This document shows positions 12,201 to 24,200 of a stretch of 34,330 bases of DNA, one piece after another. The stretch lies in assembly GCA_000969725.1 (NCBI GenBank), contig JXSR01S042291.1; one strand, given 5' to 3'. The stretch comes from Ophiothrix spiculata. Lineage: Eukaryota > Echinodermata > Ophiuroidea > Amphilepidida > Ophiotrichidae. Within the stretch, counting starts at the first letter, position 1, and every line of letters begins with the position of its first letter. Made by a program: the position numbers and the translations under genes. Below the pieces are notes generated by a model, which was given only the letters and a program-made list of their open reading frames with translations, had not been told where the DNA came from and ran no database searches.

Positions 12201-15200
12201 GTTTGGAGGAGGGTGGGATATGCATCTCGTTTTGCAGATTGACTCCCTGCACTTTGGACTATTAAAAAAATGGAATGCAATATATCACGCAATCCATAGA
12301 CTAGACGATATGCAAATGAGTGGTATACGTGTTGTATTATCCGAAGTTGAATGCATTTTTTATGTACTTGCAATGAGCAAATAAACATGTGTTTCTAGTT
12401 TCAATGACACGTTTTGGAAAAGAAATTTGTAAATCAAACTTACAGAAGAATAGCATAAGTTTTACCCCAAACCATTGTGCAAGTTCAATTGCCTTAGAAT
12501 GATTTTGATGGTTTAAGGTGGTATTAAAGGCAAAATGAAGTTGCTCTGACTGAGATAAAAATAGGCCTGTTGCAGAGAGCTAAGCAAAAAAATCTTAACT
12601 CAAAAATTTGAGCCAAATCGGACAAACGGTTTTTGAGATATTGCTGTTTAAAGTTTCTTTGTATTCTATTGTTTTTGCCAATATATTGATGAAGGTAATG
12701 AGGAAAACTGGCAAAATGTGCTCATTAATATTAATTTTTAGCTTTTTGTATAATGCTAATTAATTATGCAAATATGCAAATTAGATGGGCGGGTAAATCA
12801 TATGTTAATGTTTTAGGCCATAAAAACACATTGGCAAAGTTTCAAGTTAAAATTATGTAAAATAAATATAGTATGAAGGTTTATTCATAAGATATTGGTA
12901 AAATATTGGCAAATATGAATATTAATGAGCACATATAGCCAATGTTGCTCATTAAGTTTATCAATATATTGGCAAAAATGATAGAAAACAAAGAAATTAA
13001 AATCAAGCATATCTTGGCAACCGTATGTCTGATTTCCTTCAAACAAAGACCATTTTGCTCAGTGTTTTAAGCTTTACTTGTTCAATGTAATCAAGTGCCT
13101 CTAAATGCAGTTTCTTATTTCCAGAAACATCCTTTCGATCCACCTTAAACTACACACATCAAAGTAGAAGGTTACCCTTGCTGACAGACCTAATTGAACT
13201 GTTACCACCAATCATGCTGATATGGAACACATTTATTTGAAAGCTTTCATCATAATTATCCTTCTTTCTAAAAGGGTCTCCCCAAATGATCAAAATCTAC
13301 AGCAAAAAGGCTTTGAACAAGTTTATTTTTCAGGGTAAAATGATGCCTTGTGCAAAAATTTGAATTTCATCATATTTGTGATATATTCTTTATATTGAAT
13401 TGACTTAAATTGTACACAATTTTAAAGCTTTGCCCTGTAGTAGAAAATATTGTTCCAATTCTAGATACAGCCCTAGATTATGATTTATTTATCAAAAAAT
13501 GCCTGATTTTATGTTTTAAAAAATCACTATATGAGCTTATATGCAGCAATAATATATAGGCAATCTGGTACACCCCCTGCAGACATCAATAAACAGGGCA
13601 ATATAACCACCCCACTAACTCTAATCTACATGACTGTGATTGGCTACCGTGAACTTGATACATGCACAGCAACAAGGAGACCCTGACCTAGTATGGGAGA
13701 CCTCCTCCAGGTACTTGCTTGTTGACAATACTGCTATATATACTTTTGAACTTCGGTTAGTCACGTTTCCTTTCTGACAGCATGGATGGAGAGCACGTTT
13801 TTGCCATGCGCTACAATGTAGTGTCTTGAAAGAAAATCAGCACAAGAGCTCAATTTAATAAAATATTTCTGGAAAATAGGAACTAAATTTAGAATCACTT
13901 GAAAAGACTAAAAAATAGTACCACCACATAAAAAATTATAATTTTGTACATTGGTTTTTGTATCCCCATTGCTTGTTTTACAGTGACAGAAACTCATTTT
14001 GGTAGAAATAAAAATTTAAAAAGCTGCATTCAACACCACAGATAAGCAGCTAAAATCCTATTGCGTAGAACTTTTTTTCTTTAATTGAAGAAACTCAGTC
14101 CCTACATAACTTTTTACAATTTTTTCTTAGTAATTTATTCACCATGACCGATGTGTTAAATAAATCAACACATGTGGCTACAACATCACCATATATTTTC
14201 CCTAACATATTCCTAGAAAAACAAGATGATGGCCATTTAACGAACTTTGAAATGTTAAAAAATAGATAAAAATACAGCAGTTTAATTCATTTTTATTTGG
14301 AAAATTAAACTATTATTGATAATCCAGGATCTATTCCTGTGCTCACATGTCTCCAGCTTGACTTGAAATGTAATTTCCTGCTCAGATTTGTCAGAAATCA
14401 GTGAGACAATTTTAGGTCTACACATTTTCAATCAGTGGCAGATTTAAGAGTCATCAATGTCAGCAATTGCTGACTGGGCCCCCCCAAAAAAAAGGAAAGA
14501 AAAGAAAAAAAGGAAAAGGAAAGAGGGAAAATAAAAACATATCGGTCAGAGTTTGTTTTCACAATTTTATAGAGAAACTAGCGCTCTTTCACACCAAGGG
14601 CCCATGAAGAACACTGGGCCCAACAGGGCCCCATACAAACAATTGTTTATAAGCATGGTGGGGCACCTAAATTTTGCTCACGAAGATGGGGTCTACATGA
14701 ATTTCGGTGGGCTATATGGATAATGTATTTCACAGATAAAAGGGCCTTGGAGTTTCTGAGATGCCAAGGAGAGACCCTTACCAAAGGCAAGTTTAAGTGT
14801 CGGCAAAGTCAGCAGCTGCTGACCCCTGCTAACCCTTTCAAATATTGCTTTAAGGCCCCAATAAATATTTTTAAAAAGGGAAAGGAATAAAATACTGCCA
14901 CAGAATTTCCCCCCGATTCATAGAAGACCCAGACTTCTTGCAACATCATGGGCCCGAGTAGAGACACTGGACCCCACTGTCCCCACACAACTTTCCCCCT
15001 AAGAAATTGCGATGGGCCCAAGAAAACATTTCGTGGGGTCAATTTTTCCAGTAATAAGGAACCAGGGGCAGCACCAGGGGGGCATTTTCCCCCAGTCACA
15101 AATCTTAATTGCACTTTGAATTTTCCCCTACTTTCAGTCACTGACACAAATTTCAATCAATTTTCAGAATACCAACTTAAAACTGAATGCCCAGGTTGAC

Positions 15201-18200
15201 TAAAGACAATCTAATGTAGGTGATCCTGTTCCTTTTGCAGTCAAGTTAGCTCAATCGGTAAGGCGCTCGCTTGCGGTGCGGAAGGTCCCGAGTTCGAACC
15301 CCGCTGGTGCCAAATAAGTTGAGTGTGCTTGAAATTCCCTTGGACAAGGAACTAACTGCTTATTGTCTCGTGGAAACCCGTACGAAACTCGGGGAGCTGA
15401 TCCGGGCAGCGATGGTACGTATGTGGGCTGATCAAGGTTCAGCGCCCCTAGAGGTTGTCGCAGAACCTGAAATGATGCTTGGTGTGGAATGGAGCTTACT
15501 TGGGCCACAGTGGTCAGCGAACACCTGTAAAGTGTGCAGAGGCCGAGTGGTATTACAAATCTGGGAGGCATAGCGCACTATAAATCCCCAGTATTTATTT
15601 CCTCACACATTTCAAGATTGAAATTACAAAATACTGAGAAGGGCGGAGCTGCGTATTTGCTTCACAAGTATACATTTTGGTAAAAATGGTGTTGAAGTGC
15701 ATGAGGATGGCATACACTCCCGCTCAAAAGTATTTCTGCATAATTTAAAACATTCAGAAACCTTTTTTTTTTTTTTTTAATCAACGATCTAAGATTATCA
15801 AAGATTCATACCTATTCAATATGAATAAATCGATGTTTGTTTGAATATTTTACCTTCCGTTCCTATTTCTCATTTCCATAGAAATGGCTGATTCCATGGG
15901 CCATATACAAATAACATCACAAGTACAAATCTCATTAATATGTAACTTATCAATTTTTCATAACCTCATTACATTTTGTATTACCTTGTAACCAGATACA
16001 TTATTTTCAGGTTGTAAGTTTAAAACAAATGCATAGAAATGTATATAAACTCGTTTTTTTTTGTGTGTAGAAAGTAGTAATGTGCTTACACGCCATATTT
16101 TTCAAATGCAATGAAGTAATTCCAGATTAGTTAGTTCGATTATTATACAATATAGACTTGGTCAAAAAATGATGAAAATATGATAAACGCCTTTTGAGAT
16201 ATGGCTGAATAAAGTTGATGAGCCTCACAACAATTACTATCACATACGTTCCTTACGATAAAATGTTGTAAATGGGCAAGGGACGGGTGTGCATCTGACG
16301 TGACTTGCAAATCACTCTGTCTATAAAACCCTGTCTATAATATGAGACCGTACGTAAATGTGATATTATTACAAGAAACCAAAGGTAAAATGAAACTATA
16401 CACAGAAACACTTTTTTAAAGTTCTAAGTGTTTCTAGGTATTTGAACACTTTTACCTATCTCACTTTTATATTCCTGCCTATCTCACAACATGTTATAAT
16501 ATACCGTAATTGACAATCTCAATTTATAAAATTGCCTGTACCGGTAAGTGACTTTTGGTGGTTACGTAATATTTACTACTACAGGCATGTAAACATAGCC
16601 ATTATTTTTGCTTGGTATCATCAAGTTATTACACGGGACATGTTCAAAAAATGCTTGATTTTCTCAATTTTGCCAAAATGTTAGGTAGGCAATTATTTTA
16701 TTAGTGTGATGATATGCCAAATCCCATTAGGTCAGCTCAATGGTTAGAGTAAAACGTTCAGGGGACATTTCAGTCATTAAAAAAATGCCATACATGCTTA
16801 CAGCTGACAGTACTCTCATAAGGGAAAATCCCTGATAGTAATTTGGAAATCACCAGGCAAAACATGCACAATAAAAGATAAAGGTGCATTTTACACTTGG
16901 TGGTGGTGGAGAAGGAGGTCACTTTCTTAACCCTTTCCAGTCTGACAACTTTTTCCACGCCAGACTGAAGGCATTTTAGCTCCAAATTACTAATTAAAAG
17001 TAAATTTAAATTATCTTTAGAAGTATTCTATATAATTCAATGAAACTTCAGCATGATACAGTAGACATAAAGTGCTTTCATTTTATGTGAAAAAGATGAT
17101 GACCTTTGACCTCATTTCAAGGTCATGTGATCCAATATGGCCGCCAAATGCGATTTTATTTATGCCGTCTGGGATACGGCATACGCCTGAGCTGACACTA
17201 ATCTATGCCGTAGCCACTACAGCATACGACTGGAAAAGGTTAAGTAACTCAGTGGACACACATGATCAGTTCCAAACCTGGAAGTTCTGTTCCCACTCCA
17301 GTGTCACTGCACTTCAAATCCAAAATTAATTAATCAATTATACATAATTTGTTTGTGTGTCAATGATGACAATGAGACAATCATCAGACAGATGTATTTA
17401 TCAGTCTGCTGGTTTATTGATCAATATCATCAATAATGACAAGTTTGAAGATGCATAAAATATCATAATTGATTTTACCCTTGATCCCTTGCATTTAGTG
17501 TGTATTCTGTAATGCCTCCCTATCAAAAAATTCCAAGAAAACAAGGGTTAGCACAGCTAGACAATATTTTGGAGGATTAAGTTTTTCCATTCATAGGGTT
17601 TATAGCCGATGCTTGTTTTTGCCCTGGTTCATGTGAAAGTCAATTCATTTACGCACATATTTACGGCGTGTGACTGGTAATTCCAGTGCTTGTGTAACAC
17701 TGACAGCCAAGCGTGTTGCGTTTGAGGTAAACGATGCAGCGCACAGACAAGCTTAATAAATAAAAATATAATACTTGTTATTATGTAGCTAGCTACATGT
17801 ACACTAACCTGTTTTTTGCATATTTGCGTTTTTTCCCTAAAAATGCTAATTTTCAACCCAAAAATTGTAATAAAATTCAACATAGATATATTTTGTCATT
17901 CCATCTTGAAATATTATCTATGTGGACTAATGACATTACAAATAAGCACCCATTCTTGTAAAGTTATTATTCTTGGAAAGCTATTGATCAGGACAAAATC
18001 TGATATCTGAACTACTGATCAATAAGATCACTAAAGAGATAGAGATTTAAATGTTTACAACCACTGATCACAGAAGTAATTTTAACTTTTGGCATAAATG
18101 TATCTTTTTCAAATTCTGCTTGCTTTAAAGAAATATGCCTATAGGGGAAAAAGAGAGAAATTATGCATCATGGCATCATTGAATAACACTAGCCTTTAGC

Positions 18201-21200
18201 ATGTTTAAGGCCTATATGATTTACTTGAGTCATAGACTTGATACACATGTATTATTAGCCTATAGAACACAGGACAAATGTCATCTGCAAAAGTGAGAGC
18301 TAAGAAATTACCGGTATGACTATTTTAATTTAAACCTTATTATTTTGGTAAATCTTGAAAATGCTTTAATAAATTTAGACAAACAGGAAGAAAATGTCGC
18401 ATGATCTCAAATCAACATGAATAAATATCGTGTATAGGATGATTGAGTAATTAAAATATTGGAGCCATTTTTAATACAAAACAGTCTGAAATCAGAAAAA
18501 ATTGTACAAATTGAGATCCAGCTTTGATTGTTAAAAAAAAGACTACCATTTCGCATGTTATATCTATGTAAATTTACTTACCTCCTTCCTGGGGGAAACA
18601 ATAGTATATTGCGGAATCCCATGCTGGGAAAGCTTGGACTGTAAAGCATCTCCTGGTGGTAAAAGACATCACAAACATTAAAATTAAACAGGCAGCAAAA
18701 TTTAAAAGAAAACAAGAACAGCGACCGAGAGGAAAGTGGGTGTTTTCCGATTCGATCGAATGATCTAAAAATCAGATATGCTCTCCCTCAAACTAACTCA
18801 TTCTATATAACTGAAAATAACCCAATGGCGCACTTGCTTTAGACGGGAGTAGAAGAGATGGTCTTTTAGTGAATAACTCATTTTTATTTGTAAAAATTTG
18901 ATGTTCTACATGTAGCTTACCCTGCTTATGCTCGAGCACTGTGTGCAGCATCTGCCAGGAAATGGCCTCTTGCCTTCTGTGGTATCATAAAATGCAGGAG
19001 GAGAAGTCTTGAAATGAGCCAACTCTGGTACAAAATCCTGAAAAGAATGTACAAATAAAGAAGTCTTGAAATGAGCCAGTTATTCTGGTACAAAATCCTG
19101 AAAAGAATGTACAAATAAAGAAGTCTTGAAATGAGCCAGTTATTCTGGTACAAAATCCTNNNNNNNNNNNNNNNNNNNNNNNNNNNNNNNNNNNNNNNNN
19201 NNNNNNNNNNNNNNNNNNNNNNNNNNNNNNNNNNNNNNNNNNNNNNNNNNNNNNNNNNNNNNNNNNNNNNNNNNNNNNNNNNNNNNNNNNNNNNNNNNNN
19301 NNNNNNNNNNNNNNNNNNNGTACAAATAAAGAAGTCTTGAAATGAGCCAGTTATTCTGGTACAAAATCCTAAAAAAGAATGTACAAATAAAGAAGTCTTG
19401 AAATGAGCCAGTTACTCTGGTACAAATCCTGAAAAAGGTGCAAAGACTCTTCATCCAATCATTGCATTTTTCTGTTGTTGAAAGTTTAATACTATAGTGA
19501 TCCACACTCACCTAAATCCAACCTGTTTTATATCTCGTATACAACATTCTCTAGCTCAAACCAATTTATTTTGGTATATTGGGACAACTTTTGAAAATTT
19601 TAATACACTTCTGCAAGTGAGGTGGCAGGTGCAGGGGTAAATAGCATTTTTAGACATAACAAATTCTCACCTTCAACAAAAAATCATCTTGTTTAGGCTT
19701 TCGCCAAGGAAACCCAACTTGGTACTTGGTTGGTACCAAGTAAGCTAAAGGAAGCTTATCTTCAACAGGGCTCCAAGATGTTTTTTAAATTCAGTTTTGA
19801 ATGCAGAGGAAGACCGGAGTACCCAGAGAAAAACCTGCGGAAGCGAGCATGGACTGAAAACCAAATGCACATATAAAGCGTCGGGACCCGAACTCGAACC
19901 AGGGACCAAATTGGTGCAAGGCGAGGGAACTACCGCTGCGCCAACCCGCTTCAACTGATTTTAGTATGAAAACCAAGAAAAAAACACAGCAGATAAACCT
20001 GAACTCATTTAAAGTTCACTATTAAAATCATGAAAAACATGTTTTTTCCAACCTATGACGTAGTTGGAAGTAGATTAGAAAACGGACCATCTCTCAAATC
20101 AGGTTTTAATAGTGTTGTTGAGTTCAAGTGCCCCAACTATGCCCCAATTTTAATTTTAAGATTTCTTACAGTTGAAATGTCAAAATGAGGATCATTACTT
20201 TCAAGGGCGTTTTACAATCAACATTAACTTTCAAACGAGAGTACCATTCAAATGCGAAACACACCTATGAATATTTCTTGTTTCACTTCTGGTTACTATT
20301 TAGGCTGCGATCACATAGCATTATACTTTTCGGCTATACGGTGCACAATTTACTTGGGCACGCGTATAAATTCAATCGAATTTGATGCTAACGGGTCAAA
20401 TAACAGGGCACTATTCAGAACCCCCCCCAAAAAAACACATATAGCTCGTCGTGCCTACAGAACTTAAAGCCATCGAATAGAGTATAGTGAATACCGTATA
20501 CTTCTATGTGATCGCAGCCTTGGTTATAATAAAACCTATATACCTGGACCTGTTGACACCCATCTGCACAAAAATTACACAGATTAAAAAAAATGACATC
20601 ATTGGTGCTTCCAAATTAAGTCATTCCTCTTTTGTAAAATAGAACTATTGTGGTAAACAGATATTAAATGTGAAAGTAAATGGTACCACATCGCATACTA
20701 CATGTAGTAAATAACTCAATTAAATGAAGTGATCCAAAACCTAGGTAATATAACCGGGACAGCCAGACCTGAATTGAGACATGGAATTCAACCTGAATTT
20801 ATACCTTTATTAACTCTTAGAGCGCCGATGGCAAAAATTTGGTGTTTTCATTGATAGCTGCTTTTTGTTAAATTTAATTGTTTCCCTGAATGACACATTT
20901 TTTCTGAAGATTTACAATTTGTATATCTACTTGCAGAATTTATAAGTTAATTCTTGAGAAGCAATTAAAAGTTTTGAAAAATATGGATGTTTTTGTGATT
21001 GGTTGTGCATTTAAACTTGACATTTCAAAATTGTTGCTATAAGGCAGAGATTAATGAAATCATAAAATTAGTGCAATTTGCACCATTTGGCGTCACCCTC
21101 CAACTTATTCTAAACATATCAGGTTAGCATATATTAAATTACTAGATCATGAATGGGGATCATGATTGTGTCATTTTCTAGCCTGCTTAGATCACACATT

Positions 21201-24200
21201 ACATCATGTGTGCACTCAGATCATGATTTCATCATTTTGTGCAATATGCAGTGCATACAACCACACACTGATCATGAGCTTAAGAACTAGCTTACAGGTA
21301 CATCGCACAATCACAAACAAACCTGTCTCAGTACTTACACTATATCTAGCCATGGTTACATTAATGAAACCTTTTCTCCTTACTGCATTCATAAGATACA
21401 TGTTGTACACATTCTTTTGTGATAAAACCTGCAATATATTCATGTTTTAAAGCTCCATCTGATACTTTTTTTTTTCTTTGATATCAAAATCTACCCCATG
21501 ATGAGCATTTAAAGTCGTACGTGCAGATTCAAACATACCCCATACAATAAGAATACAAACAAATTTGAGGCAAGTAATATTAGCGGATATAAAATTTCAC
21601 ATGGAGTTTTTAAGCTTATAAGCTTTCTGTGGATTTAATATTTCACTAAATTGACATCAGCTTGCTAAACAAAGTTTACAATGTGTACAATATGTAGGCC
21701 TTGTGTCATCTTAATTAGGTCAAACTCAAAACATGTCTTGGTCAAATTAAATTGCCAGCGAATATTTCAGGTGTACAGAGACCACATTACCACATTACCT
21801 CATTTCATGGAAACTCACACATGTATACTTGTTTGCATTTGTTGGAAAACAATAGAATCCTCAGCAAGCCAATATAGTAAATTTCTTAAATAAATAACAA
21901 AGGTCTTCGTTTTAAAAATTGTAATTGGCAACAGAAGTAGGCCTACATGTATGGTATTGTCTTTAATACTAAAATGGCAACCTGTCAATCAATGTCAGGG
22001 ATTGCATTTAATAGTGATGAAATCTTTCCTTATCTGTATTTATATTCTGTTTATTTTGAATTTTTTATGTTTTGCTTATTAGGCCTATAATTTGAACTTG
22101 GATGATTTGAAGTTTTTTGTTGATCCCTTTTCAAATAAGGCCAACGAAAAAAATAGTTGTGTTGCCCTCACAGGCCCAAAGTGGAGGGGACGACCAGGCC
22201 GGATTTCCACCCCCCCCCCCCCTTTTTTTTTTTTTTAAATAACCATTACAGATGCCATGTGTAAACAATGTGGGATACATGGTTGTTTGCTAAAAAAGTT
22301 GTTCTTCTCTTAAACTTCGCCAATATACACATTTTAGAACATTTTCGACTCAAGAAAGATTAAAAATCAAGAATTTTGGTAAAAAAAAAAGAATTGTTTG
22401 GAACCGGACTCATTTGATTGATTGATTGATTTAATAGGCAAATTCATTTTAGACAAGGAGTGCCAAAGCAAGTGAAGAATTTGTACTAGGTCTAAAATGT
22501 GTACTTGTGAGTATGGCATAACGTAATCTTGCTATATGCGTGTAATATACACGCAGGATGTTGCTTAGAGAAGAATTAAGAGTTATACTATGGTACGCTT
22601 AGAATTTGACTTATTAGCACCAACTGAAAGTGATGTCAAATCAGAGCCTCTAAAAGTATCTGATAGATACAAGGGCCCATCTGTTTTGGTCCATGCAAAA
22701 ACTTGTGTGTGTGGTTCGGACAAACCTTCCTCATCCCCAAAACTGACTGTATACTATTTCTCAAAGTTGTTTTTCTTTTCAAAAATTGTGTACGCCACTT
22801 AACGCACGCATCAACAGCGTGAGCGTAAACAATCGAAATCGACAAATCACGCTCTGCAAATACATGCGTAAATAAGTGCATCAGTACGCAGTAGGTCTTA
22901 ACAACAAGTGTCGAAAAAAAAAAAAACCTTGAATAAGAGAAAAACAACTCTGAGAGAAACTATAATAATTACAATCCTGTAAAATGATTCAAAATCAAGT
23001 CATGGTTTTCATAAATTAATTCAGCCATCTTAAACATTTAAGCAGCTAATGTGGTCCTACATACATGTTTATCTGGAGTACACGTACACCCTTTAAATTA
23101 AGCAATATTTAATGAACAATAACTGTGATAAACAGGTTGAAGATATGCAGTACGAGACATTTATCAATTAAATGTTGATATTTAATCAGTGACAAATTTG
23201 TTAGTGCATGAAAATGGTTTGTGTCAATCCTATTGTGCAAAACCTAGTTGTTTGTAGTTCTGATTTGTATAGTTTAGCTAACTCTTGCACAGAGCTCAGT
23301 TATTTGTTAGCACCAAACCAGTCAGAATTGGTCGGTCTGTGTGAATTGGTACATTTGCATCCACCTCCCCAATCGCCTTACCTTTGAGCATTTAGGTCAA
23401 ATTATTTTTTTTCATCAAAAATGGTAGATTTGCATTGCATAACAAATTAACATAATAGCCTACTGAATTCCAAAATAACTAGCAGATTTCTGCTAACTAG
23501 ATACATTTGTAACTAGATGATTTCAGAAAATAGAGCTGTAGAATGTATGTTGACAAACTTTAACTCTATTGTTGTTGGATAGAATTCGTGAACGCTTGCG
23601 TACATTTTCAAGTTTGTTGTGTTTGCGTCTATGCTGAAGGCACTCGCTCGAGTAAGCGTTCATAATTTGATTCCAACAATATGTGTCCCGCCGCGGCAAA
23701 AGGATGCAGTTGTCGTCTCCTACATGTAGCTAATTGTAGCATATCATATGTATACTAGTTGTATACATCAGATATGCTACAATAAGCAACATGTACGAGC
23801 CGACAACTGCATCCTTTTGCCGCGGCGGGACACATATAGTCATGGTGAAGGTTTGGTCCAAATGCTACAGAATTATTCCGGCAACATTGAAACGAACCCA
23901 GATGACCTCAGGTCAATTGACTTTTTAGACATTTTATGTACCGTATTTACTCAAATGAGTATTGTTTCTCATTCATGGTCCACTTCCAACAGGAATTTTA
24001 CAGGACTTGAATACAATTCCCCAGGACATCGATAGTTTGTATGTACTGTACCTGCCAACGTCCTTCCAAGGGATTACCACTTAATTTTATGCAAATCATG
24101 AACGAGCTCAATGCCCCAGAAGTTCATCAGGATCACTTGAGAGGTAAGAGCTCCCCTTTGCATTTTTATATACTAATTAAGCAATTTCTTTAATTTTTGA

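Larger units (their letters stand above)
12493..18581 (-). other. GPAM: GPAM intron between coding exons 3 and 4
   Basis: The largest intron (6089 bases). It holds the foldback element at 12513-13148, a promoter-like stretch near 13630-13800, a diverged repeat at 14434-15150, a tRNA-headed SINE-like repeat at 15241-15598, and a piggyBac-like MITE at 16931-17239. The stretches 15600-16920 and 17250-18580 show only AT-rich sequence. No further GPAM exon was recognised. Confidence 0.6.

Noticed and set aside
18582..18652. Alternative frames of GPAM coding exon 3 (DALQSKLSQHGIPQ and RCFTVQAFPAWDSA)
   Set aside because: Both are open, but only EMLYSPSFPSMGFRN matches GPAM and joins the preceding exon in phase.
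19003..19436. CRISPR-like regular array
   Set aside because: The 60-bp unit is contiguous with no spacers, and the sequence is eukaryotic and derived from an exon border.
18926..19511. Long repetitive minus-strand frames with 20-residue repeats (ILYQNNWLISRLLYLY)
   Set aside because: An artefact of the 60-bp array being a multiple of three; it is the wrong frame for GPAM and runs through the N gap.
20544..20563. A 20-base minus-strand microexon (TTTTTGTGCAG|ATGGGT...CCAG|GTATAT)
   Set aside because: Splice-like borders, but its length breaks the phase-0 join between GPAM coding exons 1 and 2, which link correctly without it.
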